A DNA stretch of 64,000 nucleotides from Streptomyces sp. NBC_01288. Lineage in GTDB: Bacteria; Actinomycetota; Actinomycetes; Streptomycetales; Streptomycetaceae. How positions within the stretch are numbered: the first letter of the stretch is position 1; each line of letters begins with the position of its first letter. Below, piece by piece: positions 11,774 to 19,444 of this stretch. The position numbers were made by a program, and so were the translations under genes. The stretch is from contig NZ_CP108427.1 of NCBI RefSeq assembly GCF_035982055.1, positions 3,038,001 to 3,102,000 of the forward strand, given 5' to 3'. The notes under the pieces are model-generated. The model was not told the DNA's origin. It saw nothing but the letters and a program-made list of their open reading frames with translations, and searched no databases.

Positions 11774-11923
11774 GAAGGCGCCGTGCGTGTTACGCGTCGA
11801 TGAACCGCCGGATCTCCGGCCGCGCGATCGTTATCGTGGCGCAACCTTTTCCGACGGCCGGAAACCGGCCGCGCCCGGCCTTCCGCCGACCTGGCACGGG
11901 GACGCCGGGGCACGGGGCCCAGC

Positions 11924-12034
11924 CCCCTTCGGCGCTCTCCCGCGGTCCGCCCGGGAGCCGCTCGGCGAGGCCGACGTTTCCGGCCGCCCCACCGGCACCG
12001 CGCACCGTCGCGCGGCCGGTCTTTCGAATACGAG
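11924..12034 (-). pseudogene. degenerate duplicate of the nsdA 3' end
   Basis: About 111 nt align without gaps to the last 37 codons of nsdA (12145-12255). By hand count about 80 of 112 positions are identical, including an exact 16-nt block CGGTCTTTCGAATACG. Translated on the minus strand, both copies share TRIRKT, then TVR/AVR, L-x-ERL and a final E-x-AE, with roughly 18 of 38 residues identical. The copy lacks the stop codon and reads into non-coding sequence. The rest of the 11633-12139 gap holds the amtB promoter and nothing else I recognise. Confidence 0.65.
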
Positions 12035-12139
12035 TCCCGAAGGACAGGACCGGCCGCGGTCGGCCCTCCGAATGACCTGGCATGGGGGAGCCGAGTCGGG
12101 CGGTTCGGGAGGGCCGGCCGCGGCCGGGGCTCGGGGGTG

Positions 12140-13624
12140 TCAGACCGCTTCGGCGGTCTCCGGCAGCTCGATCGCGAGCCGCTCGGTGAGGTCGACGACC
12201 TCGGCGAGTTCACCGAAGTCACGGACCGCCGTGTCGACGGTCTTTCGAATACGCGTGTTGACGCGCTCGGAGCGCACCTTCTTGGCGACGGTCATCGCCT
12301 CCGTCGCCAGCACCGCGCTCTGCTCGGGTTCCCGCCGCAGCAGGTGCACGGTGGCCATGCCGATGAGGTTGAGTGCGTACGACCGCTGGTGCACCTCGTC
12401 CTTGGCGAAGAGGTCCACCGCCCGCTGCATGACGGGCTCGGCCAGCGAGGCGTAGGCGGGGCTGCGGCCGGCGACGTAGGCGAGGTCGCGATAGGAGTGC
12501 GAGTTCTCGCCGTACAGCTCGGCCTCGGAGAAGAAACGGATCCAGTCCGGGTCCGGGTCGTCCCAGTCGTGTACGTCCCCGAAGGTGTCCTCGGCCATCC
12601 GGACGGCCCGCTTGCACTTGCCGGGCTGGCCCATGTTGGCGTAGGCGCGGGCCTCCATCGCATACAGCATCGACTGGGTCCGCGGGCTCGCGCAGTCCCG
12701 GCTGCCGTACTGCGCGAGGTGGATCAGCTCCAGCGCGTCGTCGGGCCGGCCGAGGTGGATCATCTGCCGGCTCATGCTGGACAGGACGTACGACCCGAGC
12801 GGCTTGTCGCCCGCCTCCTTGGCGGCGTGCAGGGCGAGGACGAAGTACTTCTGCGCGGTGGGCTGAAGCCCCACGTCGTACGACATCCACCCGGCCAGCT
12901 CGGCGAGTTCGGCGGCGACCTTGAACAACTTCCGCGTGGTGGACTCGGGTTGGGGCTCCTGCAACAGGTCGGTCACCTCGTGCAGCTGTCCTACGACCGC
13001 CTTGCGGCGGAGGCCGCCGCCGCACTGGGCGTCCCACTTGCGGAACATCGCCGTGGTGGACTCCAGCAGCTCCAACTCGGGCCGGGAGAGCCGCCCTTGA
13101 TGCCGGGAGGCGCTCGCGGGCTCGGGCTCCGACTGGTGGGCCGAGGGGCCGGGGACCAGCCAGCGCTGCATGGGCTCGATGAGGGACGGTCCCGCCGACA
13201 GGGCCAGCGAGGCCCCGAGGAAGCCGCGCCGGGCCAGCATGAGGTCGCTGCGGGAGAACTCGCTGAGCAGGGCCACCGTCTGCGGGGCCGTCCACGGCAG
13301 GTCGACGCCGGACACGGAGGGTGCCTGGCGGGCCGCGCGCAGACCCAGGTCCTCGACCGAGACGACACAGCCGAAGCGCTCGGAGAACAGCTCCGAGAGG
13401 ATCCTCGGGATCGGCTCGCGCGGGTTCTCACCGTCCAGCCAGCGGCGCACGCGCGAGGTGTCCGTCGAGATGTGGTTGGCCCCCAACTGCCGCGCCCGGC
13501 GGTTCACTTGACGCGCCAGCTCACCCTTGGACCAGCCGCTGCGCACGAACCACGAGCCGAGCAGCTCATTGGGGCGCTTCTCCGTACTGGTCGCGGTTGT
13601 CCCGCTTCCGCCGTTGCCGCCCAC
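12140..13624 (-). CDS. nsdA: NsdA, negative regulator of differentiation (TPR protein)
   Basis: The S. coelicolor homologue represses antibiotic production and sporulation; its disruption raises antibiotic yield. The 494-residue protein starts with a helix-turn-helix-like region (about 20-75) containing WSKGELARQVNRRARQLG and TSRVRRWLDGENPR. A long alpha-helical TPR-type region follows, with repeats such as AAELAELAGWMSYDVGLQPTA and ALNLIGMATVHLLRREPEQS. The ATG at 13624 follows an open upstream region. It is divergent from the Prim-Pol gene across a 446-nt gap, and a broken copy of its 3' end lies downstream. Confidence 0.88.
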   Translation of the reverse strand: MGGNGGSGTTATSTEKRPNELLGSWFVRSGWSKGELARQVNRRARQLGANHISTDTSRVRRWLDGENPREPIPRILSELFSERFGCVVSVEDLGLRAARQAPSVSGVDLPWTAPQTVALLSEFSRSDLMLARRGFLGASLALSAGPSLIEPMQRWLVPGPSAHQSEPEPASASRHQGRLSRPELELLESTTAMFRKWDAQCGGGLRRKAVVGQLHEVTDLLQEPQPESTTRKLFKVAAELAELAGWMSYDVGLQPTAQKYFVLALHAAKEAGDKPLGSYVLSSMSRQMIHLGRPDDALELIHLAQYGSRDCASPRTQSMLYAMEARAYANMGQPGKCKRAVRMAEDTFGDVHDWDDPDPDWIRFFSEAELYGENSHSYRDLAYVAGRSPAYASLAEPVMQRAVDLFAKDEVHQRSYALNLIGMATVHLLRREPEQSAVLATEAMTVAKKVRSERVNTRIRKTVDTAVRDFGELAEVVDLTERLAIELPETAEAV

Positions 13625-14070
13625 TGGAACGCCCCCATCCCTGGAACCACTTGTCGCCGCTGTGCGCCAAGCCCTATCAGAATGCCGGTAAATACGGCTT
13701 CCCGTCCCGCACTTGTCACCCTTCGAACGAGATGACGAGTTGCCTGCGGCATACCCACAAGAGCATGTGCCCCGAGGACTTGTGCACTCAAAGTAATCCT
13801 ACGATCACCCGTCCAGCCACGGCGATCCCGGAAACGCCACCATTCGCCACCCCTTCGAATGAACCTACGGTTGCCCGCGCACGATTCACTTGACATAGGA
13901 CGACCGGAAGTGGGCGCAGCGGTGCACGCAGGGGCGCGCACCGTCGAGCACACCACCCAAGGCGCTCCCGGACGCTGCCTGGACCACGCGGCGCGGGGCA
14001 GGCGTGAGCACAGAGTGACGACACGCATCCGTCTCGTAACCACCAGTGCGTCGGACCCGTTGGAGGGGGC
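13625..14070. other. divergent intergenic region nsdA / Prim-Pol
   Basis: 446 nt without a supported gene. It contains two similar CACCC(C)TTCGAA segments (near 13726 and 13846) and a TTGACA hexamer at 13890 reading rightward. These could be promoter parts, but no complete -35/-10 pair is convincing. Confidence 0.4.
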
Positions 14071-14736
14071 ATGGGCTTCACGATCGGCAGCAGCCGGGGT
14101 ATCCGCGACATCCGGTCCGGCACGCGCCGCCGCGGCCGCGCGTCGGAGTGCACAGCGGTGGCCGAGTTCACCGGCCTCTGGGGTTGGGACGTGGTCGCGG
14201 GCGCACGGGCGGCGGGCGGCGCGTGTTCCTGCGGCGACACCAAGTGCCCCGCGCCGGGCGCACATCCCCTGACCTTCGCGCCCGAGGTGCGGGCCGGCGC
14301 GACCCTGGACGAAGTGACCGACGCCTGGGCCGAGTTGCCGGGCGCGGCGGTGATGCTGCCCGTGGGCCGCGCGTTCGACGTGATCGAGGTCGCCGAACCC
14401 GCCGGCCGCCGCGCGCTGGCCCGCCTGGAGCGGATGGGCCTCCCGCTCGGCCCGGTCGCGGCGACCCCCGACCACCGCGCCCACTTCTTCGTCGCCCCCG
14501 GCGCCGCCGCCGAACTCCCCGCCCTCCTCTACCGCATGGGCTGGGACGACCCCACCTCCCTGGACCTCCGCGGCCTCGGCCCCGGCACCCACATCACCGC
14601 CCCACCCTCGGACCGAGGAGGCCTGGGCCCGGTCCGCTGGCTCCGCTCCCCCGCGTTGGATTCGGCGACGAAGCCCCCGGCGGCCCGCTTGCTCCTGGGC
14701 ACGCTGGCGTACGTGGCACACAGGTCGCGCGCATAG
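14071..14736 (+). CDS. bifunctional DNA primase/polymerase N-terminal (Prim-Pol) domain protein
   Basis: This 221-residue protein matches the Prim-Pol N-terminal domain of the archaeo-eukaryotic primase superfamily. It has the N-terminal WGWDVVAGARAAGG, then CSCGDTKCPAPGAHP (cysteine-rich loop), and the acidic motif FDVIEV near residue 110, where D and E stand in for the usual DxD-like pair. A GTHI/TAPPSD segment follows. The family is usually fused to helicases in phages and plasmids; here it stands alone, as in other Streptomyces at this locus, and its function is unknown. The ATG at 14071 is preceded by a strong GGAGGGGG ribosome binding site. A strong terminator follows. Confidence 0.75.
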   Translation: MGFTIGSSRGIRDIRSGTRRRGRASECTAVAEFTGLWGWDVVAGARAAGGACSCGDTKCPAPGAHPLTFAPEVRAGATLDEVTDAWAELPGAAVMLPVGRAFDVIEVAEPAGRRALARLERMGLPLGPVAATPDHRAHFFVAPGAAAELPALLYRMGWDDPTSLDLRGLGPGTHITAPPSDRGGLGPVRWLRSPALDSATKPPAARLLLGTLAYVAHRSRA

Positions 14737-14750
14737 CCGTAGAACGCCGA

Positions 14751-14790
14751 AGTGCCCGTCCCCAACGGCGAGTTGGGGACGGGCACTTTT
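14751..14790. terminator. strong bidirectional terminator
   Basis: Perfect 16-bp stem (arms 14751-14766 and 14772-14787, beginning AGTGCCCGTC) with a 5-nt loop, followed by TTT. It lies between the convergent Prim-Pol and ftsY genes. Confidence 0.8.
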
Positions 14791-14810
14791 CTGAACGAGG
14801 CTGACTACAG

Positions 14811-14905
14811 CGCGCCCTATAGGGGCGCGGGGCTGTGACATTTGCGGCTCCGCCGCGTGGGCGCGACAAGCCCCCACCGGCCGGCAGCCGAAGAACCGCC
14901 CAACC
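14811..14905 (+). repeat. dispersed G+C-rich repeat, copy 1
   Basis: Member of a short repeat family found four times in this window. Shared blocks are GCGCCC-N-GGGGCGCGGGGCTGT, TTGCGGCTCCGCCGCG and GGGCGCGAC-N-AGCC. It lies just downstream of ftsY. See also 21240-21330, 31239-31283 and 45624-45716. Confidence 0.65.
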
Positions 14906-14921
14906 AGCGGAGCGTGGAGCG

Positions 14922-16124
14922 TCAGTCCCCGATAAGGGCGTCAACAAACCCCTCCGCATCGAACGGCGCCAGATCGTCCGCCCCCTCACCAAGCCCGATC
15001 AACTTCACCGGCACCCCCAGCTCACGCTGAACAGCGATCACGATGCCCCCCTTGGCCGTGCCGTCCAGCTTCGTCAGCACGATCCCGGTGATGTCGACGA
15101 CCTCGGCGAAGACCCGCGCCTGCACCAGCCCGTTCTGCCCGGTCGTGGCATCGAGCACCAGCAGCACCTCGTCGAGCGGCGCGTGCTTCTCGACAACCCG
15201 CTTGACCTTCCCCAGCTCGTCCATGAGCCCGGTCTTCGTGTGCAACCGCCCGGCCGTGTCGATGAGGACGACGTCGACCCCCATCTCCTTGCCCTCCTTC
15301 ACCGCGTCGAACGCGACGGAGGCGGGGTCCCCGGCCTCGGGCCCGCGCACGGTGTGGGCACCGACCCGCTCGCCCCAGGTCTGCAACTGATCGGCGGCTG
15401 CGGCCCGGAACGTGTCGGCCGCGCCGAGCACGACGGTCCGCCCGTCGGCCACGAGCACACGGGCCAGCTTGCCGGTGGTGGTGGTCTTGCCGGTGCCGTT
15501 GACCCCGACGACCATCACGATCCCGGGCTTGCGGTCCTCCGGCTCGGTCTTGACCGTGCGGTCGACATCGGTGCCGACCAGCTTGAGCAGCTCCTCGCGC
15601 AGCAGTGTGCGCAGCTCCTGCGGGGTGCGGGTGCCGAGCACCTTCACGCGGGCCCGCAGGCCGTCGACCAGTTCCTGGGTGGGGGCCACGCCGACGTCGG
15701 CGGTGAGGAGGATGTCCTCGATCTCCTCCCAGGTGTCCTCGTCGAGGTGCTCGCGCGACAGAAGCGTGAGCAGCCCCTTGCCGAGCGCGTTCTGCGAGCG
15801 GGAGAGCCGGGAGCGGAGCCGGACGAGCCGTCCGGCGGTCGGCTCGGGAACATCCAGCTCGGGGACATCCGGTGCGGGGGGTTCCTCGACGGCGACCGGG
15901 GCCGAGCCGTCGGGGAGATCCACCTCCTCTATCGTCCGGCGCGCTTCGTCGCGCGGCGTCTCGGCCTCGTCGCCGACGTGCGGCTCGGCCGGCGGGGCGG
16001 TGATGTCGGGGACGGAGGTGGGCGGCGGGGGCAGCGGCTTCTTGCGCCGGCTGCCGACGACGAGCCCGCCCAGCGCACCGAGCACGACCACGGCGATGAC
16101 TACAGCAAGGATGACGGTTTCCAT
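14922..16124 (-). CDS. ftsY: signal recognition particle receptor FtsY
   Basis: This is the membrane-associated GTPase that docks SRP-ribosome complexes. The 400-residue protein starts with a hydrophobic segment (residues 3-24), then an acidic Pro-rich A region (about 30-85) and the NG domain. Its P-loop is GVNGTGKTTTTGKLA, followed by DTAGRLHTK and TKLDGTAKGG. The ATG at 16124 is preceded by GGGTGGG; in-frame extension to 16322 is not convincing. The N-terminal membrane helix is typical of actinobacterial FtsY. Partner of Ffh encoded in the same window. Confidence 0.95.
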   Translation of the reverse strand: METVILAVVIAVVVLGALGGLVVGSRRKKPLPPPPTSVPDITAPPAEPHVGDEAETPRDEARRTIEEVDLPDGSAPVAVEEPPAPDVPELDVPEPTAGRLVRLRSRLSRSQNALGKGLLTLLSREHLDEDTWEEIEDILLTADVGVAPTQELVDGLRARVKVLGTRTPQELRTLLREELLKLVGTDVDRTVKTEPEDRKPGIVMVVGVNGTGKTTTTGKLARVLVADGRTVVLGAADTFRAAAADQLQTWGERVGAHTVRGPEAGDPASVAFDAVKEGKEMGVDVVLIDTAGRLHTKTGLMDELGKVKRVVEKHAPLDEVLLVLDATTGQNGLVQARVFAEVVDITGIVLTKLDGTAKGGIVIAVQRELGVPVKLIGLGEGADDLAPFDAEGFVDALIGD

Positions 16125-16339
16125 AACCCACCCAGTATCAGCCATGGGTCTCGCCGGGGCCCAGCGCGGGCGCGGCCGGGGCGTCGACGCCACCACATCT
16201 CGTACCGGCCTCGCACGCGCCGAGAGGCCCGGAGGCCCTTGGCCCCGAAGCCCACAGTCATGCCCATGGCCATCTGACATGCCGTCAGCTACCGTCCCCC
16301 ACCACGCACGACCCCACCGCACTCGAAGGGGGACCTCCC

Positions 16340-17311
16340 ATGCCCGTCTCGGTCGTACGCTTCAACCTCGTCGAACCCGGCGCCACCCCCGCCTCGCTGA
16401 GCGCCCGCTACCGGGCCGCCCTGGAGATGGCCGCGTACGCCGACGAGCACGGCATCACCACCGTGCAGACGGAGGAGCACCACGGCGTCGCCAACAACTG
16501 GCTGCCCTCGCCCTTCGCCTTCGCGGGCGCGGTGTTCGGCGCGACCCGGCACATCGCCGTGACGGTCTCGGCGGTGATCGGCCCGCTGCACGACCCGCTG
16601 CGGCTGGCCGAGGACATCGCCGTACTGGATCTGCTGAGCGGCGGCCGGCTGGTGACCGTGGCCGGGATCGGTTACCGGCCCGAGGAGTACGCCCAGTTCG
16701 ACGTGGACTGGAAGCGCCGGGGCAAGCTCCAGGACGAGCTGCTGGAGACGGTCCTGAAGGCGTGGTCCGGCGAGGAGTTCGAGTACCGCGGCCGTACGGT
16801 ACGGGTCACCCCGCGCCCCTTCTCCGACCCGCACCCCCTGCTGCTGGTCGGAGGCTCCTCCAAGGCCGCCGCCCGCCGGGCCGCACGCCTCGGCCTGCCG
16901 TTCTTCCCCAGCGCGCATCTGCCCGACCTGGAGGCCTACTACAAGGACCGGCTCGTCGAGTACGGCACCGAGGGCTGGACCATGATGCCGGGGGCCGAGA
17001 CCCCGCTGCTGCACATCGCCGAGGACCCGGACCGGGCCTGGGCGGAGTACGGGGCGCACTTCCTGCACGAGGCGCGGACGTACGCGTCCTGGCAGTCCGG
17101 GGACATCCGCTCGGCGGTGAAGTCGGGGGCCACGACCGTGGCGGAGCTGCGCGCGGAGGGCGTCTACCGCATTCTCACGCCGGACGAGTGCGTGGCGCTG
17201 GGGCTCGACAACCTCGTACTCCATCCGCTGTCGGGCGGGATGCCGGTGGACGAGGGATGGCGCAGCCTGCGGCTGTTCGCGGAGCGGGTGCTGCCGCGGC
17301 TCGGGGAGTGA
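16340..17311 (+). CDS. LLM-class flavin-dependent oxidoreductase
   Basis: This 323-residue protein has the bacterial luciferase-like monooxygenase fold. Signatures are TEEHHGV near residue 45, IGPLHDPLRLAEDIAVLDLLSGGRL at about 80-105 and the flavin-binding-type LLVGGSSKAAARRAARLGL at about 170-190. Such enzymes use FMNH2 or F420; the window also encodes CofC of F420 synthesis, so F420 use is possible but not shown. The ATG at 16340 follows a GAAGGGGGAC ribosome binding site. It is divergent from ftsY. Confidence 0.85.
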   Translation: MPVSVVRFNLVEPGATPASLSARYRAALEMAAYADEHGITTVQTEEHHGVANNWLPSPFAFAGAVFGATRHIAVTVSAVIGPLHDPLRLAEDIAVLDLLSGGRLVTVAGIGYRPEEYAQFDVDWKRRGKLQDELLETVLKAWSGEEFEYRGRTVRVTPRPFSDPHPLLLVGGSSKAAARRAARLGLPFFPSAHLPDLEAYYKDRLVEYGTEGWTMMPGAETPLLHIAEDPDRAWAEYGAHFLHEARTYASWQSGDIRSAVKSGATTVAELRAEGVYRILTPDECVALGLDNLVLHPLSGGMPVDEGWRSLRLFAERVLPRLGE

Positions 17312-17341
17312 CCCCGATACGAAGGGTGACCTTTACCCGCA

Positions 17342-17367
17342 ACCGGTGGACCGGCCGGTCGACCGGT
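17342..17367. promoter_or_regulatory. 26-bp near-perfect palindrome before a small gene
   Basis: ACCGGT, then a perfect ACCGGCCGGT core, then ACCGGT again make a 26-bp palindrome with one imperfect base-pair step. It is centred about 28 nt upstream of the start codon at 17382. Its place and symmetry suggest an operator or a leader hairpin. Confidence 0.5.
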
Positions 17368-17381
17368 GGTCCACTGCGGTC

Positions 17382-17741
17382 ATGACCTTGGCTGTGGATG
17401 TGTTCCTGCGTGACGCGGACGGCCAGTGGAACGTGCTCGACGTTCCGGAGGGCTGCAACGACTCGGCCGGCTTCGAGAACTGGCGCGAGACCGTGTGGGG
17501 TTCGGCGCCCGTGCGCTCGCTGGGCTGTGTGTACCTTCCCGTGCTGGCCTCCAGCGACCTGTACGTCGAGGCCTCGGACGTACCGGAGTTCCTGCGCGAG
17601 CTGGCGCTGCTGCGGGAGCATCTGGAAGCCGTCGCCGCGGCGGTCGGGGAGCGTACCGACCTGGTCGAGAGCCGCCTGGACAACATCGAGGCCGCCGCTC
17701 TCCGGGCCCGGGAGATCGGCGGCGGCGTCCTCATCTGGTGA
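17382..17741 (+). CDS. conserved actinobacterial protein of unknown function
   Basis: This 119-residue acidic protein begins MTLAVDVFLRDADGQWNVLD and contains a GFENWRETVWG segment. It ends in an amphipathic helix (REHLEAVAAAVGERTDLVESRLDNIEAAALRAREIG) predicted as coiled coil. There is no signal peptide or membrane span. The codon pattern is typical of the host. The ATG at 17382 is preferred to one at 17346, which would place the palindrome inside the gene. A bidirectional terminator separates it from glcP. No function is inferred. Confidence 0.75.
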   Translation: MTLAVDVFLRDADGQWNVLDVPEGCNDSAGFENWRETVWGSAPVRSLGCVYLPVLASSDLYVEASDVPEFLRELALLREHLEAVAAAVGERTDLVESRLDNIEAAALRAREIGGGVLIW

Positions 17742-17754
17742 CCGATGGGTGGTT

Positions 17755-17795
17755 TCGGGGAGACGGGCGGCGGGGGATTGAGCCCGTCTCCCCGA
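17755..17795. terminator. bidirectional terminator
   Basis: 14-bp perfect stem (TCGGGGAGACGGGC / GCCCGTCTCCCCGA) with a 13-nt loop between the convergent small gene and glcP. Confidence 0.65.
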
Positions 17796-17814
17796 GCTTG
17801 TGGGGTGGGCCCGG

Positions 17815-19236
17815 TCAGCCCATGTCCTCCAGCCTCTTGCCCTTCGTCTCCTTCACGAACTTGAGGACGAACGGGATGGAGAGCGCGGCGAAGACCGTGT
17901 AGATCACGTAGGTCGCGGAGAGGTTCCAGTCGGCCAGCGACGGGAAGCTCGCGGTGATGGCCCAGTTGGCGATCCACTGCGCGGAGGCGGCGACGCCCAG
18001 GGCGGCGGCGCGGATCCGGTTCGGGAACATCTCGCCGAGGAAGACCCAGACCACGACACCCCAGGACAGGGCGAAGAACAGGACGAAGACGTGGGCCGCG
18101 ATCAGCGCGGTCCAGCCCTGCGCGGAGGGCAGCTTGCCGTCGACCAGGTGGTACGAGAAGGCCCAGGCCTCCAGCGCGAGACCGACGACCATGCCGACCG
18201 AGCCGATGAGGGCCAGCGGCTTACGGCCGATGCGGTCCACGAAGATCATGGCGATCACGGTGCCGATGATGTTCACGATCGACGTCGTGAAGGAGTAGAA
18301 GAACGACTGCGTGGGGTCGACGCCGACGGACTGCCACAGCGTCGAGGAGTAGTAGAACGCGACGTTGATGCCGACGAGCTGCTGGAAGGCCGAGAGGCCG
18401 ATGCCGACCCAGACGATCGGCTTGAAGAAGAAGCCGCCACCACCGAGCAGGTCCTTGAAGGTCGACTTGTGCTCGCTCTTCATCGCGTGCTCGATCTCGG
18501 CGACCCGGGCGTCCAGGTCGATGTCGTCGCCCTCGACCTCACGCAGCACGTCGTGCGCGCGGCTCAGCTTGCCCGCGGAGATCAGGAAGCGCGGGGACTC
18601 GGGGATGGCGAAGGAGAGCAGGCCGTAGAGGACGGCCGGGATCACCATGACGCCGAGCATGACCTGCCAGGCCTCAAGGCCCATGAGCTTGCCGCGCTGG
18701 TCGCCGTCGGCGGCGTTCAGCAGACCCCAGTTGACCAGCTGCGAGATCGCGATGCCGATGACGATCGCGGCCTGCTGGAAGGAGCCGAGCCGGCCGCGGT
18801 AGGCGGGCGGGGACACCTCGGCGATGTAGGCCGGGCCGATGACGGAGGCCATGCCGATGGCGAAACCGCCGATGACCCGCCAGAAGGCGAGGTCCCAGAG
18901 CGCGAAGGGCAGCGCCGAACCGACGGCGCTGATGGTGAACAGCACCGCGGAGATCTGCATACAGCGGATACGGCCGATCCGGTCGGCGATCCGGCCCGCG
19001 GTCGCCGCGCCGATGGCACAGCCGATCAGGGCGATGGCGATGACCTGTGCCAGAACCGTGGAGCCCACGTCGTAGCGGTCGCGGATCGCCTCGACGGCAC
19101 CGTTGATCACGGAACTGTCGTAGCCGAACAGGAAGCCGCCCATCGCGGCCGCCGCCGCGATGAAGATGACGTGCGCGAGATGTTCGGGATGAGCCGGCCC
19201 GGCTCCTGACTGAGGTGCCTGCGCAGTGCTGGTCAC
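17815..19236 (-). CDS. glcP: glucose permease GlcP (MFS sugar porter)
   Basis: This is a proton-coupled sugar importer of the major facilitator superfamily; in Streptomyces GlcP is the main glucose uptake system. The 473-residue protein has 12 predicted membrane spans. Sugar-porter signatures are GFLFGYDSSVINGA, GRIADRIGR, IPESPRFL, QQLVGINVAFYYSS, DRIGRKPLALIG and a C-terminal KETKGKRLEDM. The GTG at 19236 has AGGAG eight bases upstream. The length matches S. coelicolor GlcP (about 472). It lies immediately downstream of smc on the same strand but has its own leader with operator-like repeats. Confidence 0.88.
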   Translation of the reverse strand: MTSTAQAPQSGAGPAHPEHLAHVIFIAAAAAMGGFLFGYDSSVINGAVEAIRDRYDVGSTVLAQVIAIALIGCAIGAATAGRIADRIGRIRCMQISAVLFTISAVGSALPFALWDLAFWRVIGGFAIGMASVIGPAYIAEVSPPAYRGRLGSFQQAAIVIGIAISQLVNWGLLNAADGDQRGKLMGLEAWQVMLGVMVIPAVLYGLLSFAIPESPRFLISAGKLSRAHDVLREVEGDDIDLDARVAEIEHAMKSEHKSTFKDLLGGGGFFFKPIVWVGIGLSAFQQLVGINVAFYYSSTLWQSVGVDPTQSFFYSFTTSIVNIIGTVIAMIFVDRIGRKPLALIGSVGMVVGLALEAWAFSYHLVDGKLPSAQGWTALIAAHVFVLFFALSWGVVVWVFLGEMFPNRIRAAALGVAASAQWIANWAITASFPSLADWNLSATYVIYTVFAALSIPFVLKFVKETKGKRLEDMG

Positions 19237-19331
19237 GTGTAACTCCTGAGGCCACCGGCGTCGCTGCCGGGGTGGGGGGCGACCCTTCCAGTGGCGCACA
19301 GCTTCCCGCTGCCCACCACCTGAAGGTAAAA

Positions 19332-19341
19332 GCAACGTTGC
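19332..19341. promoter_or_regulatory. LacI/GalR-type operator upstream of glcP
   Basis: Perfect palindrome GCAACGTTGC with a central CG, the typical shape of LacI/GalR-family operators, 96-105 nt upstream of the glcP start codon. Fits sugar-dependent control; the regulator is not in this window. Confidence 0.5.
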
Positions 19342-19412
19342 AGAGACTATGCCTTCAAGTTTCGAAGTCAATAGGGGGTCTGCTGTGAAATCCAACCCCA
19401 CAGGCCACCGCA

Positions 19413-19435
19413 ATGCGTTCAGAACTTGAACGCAT
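19413..19435. promoter_or_regulatory. inverted repeat between smc and glcP
   Basis: Perfect 9-bp arms ATGCGTTCA and TGAACGCAT with a 5-nt spacer, starting 10 nt past the smc stop codon. It could be a weak smc terminator or a second operator for glcP. Confidence 0.5.
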
Positions 19436-19444
19436 GATGAAGGT

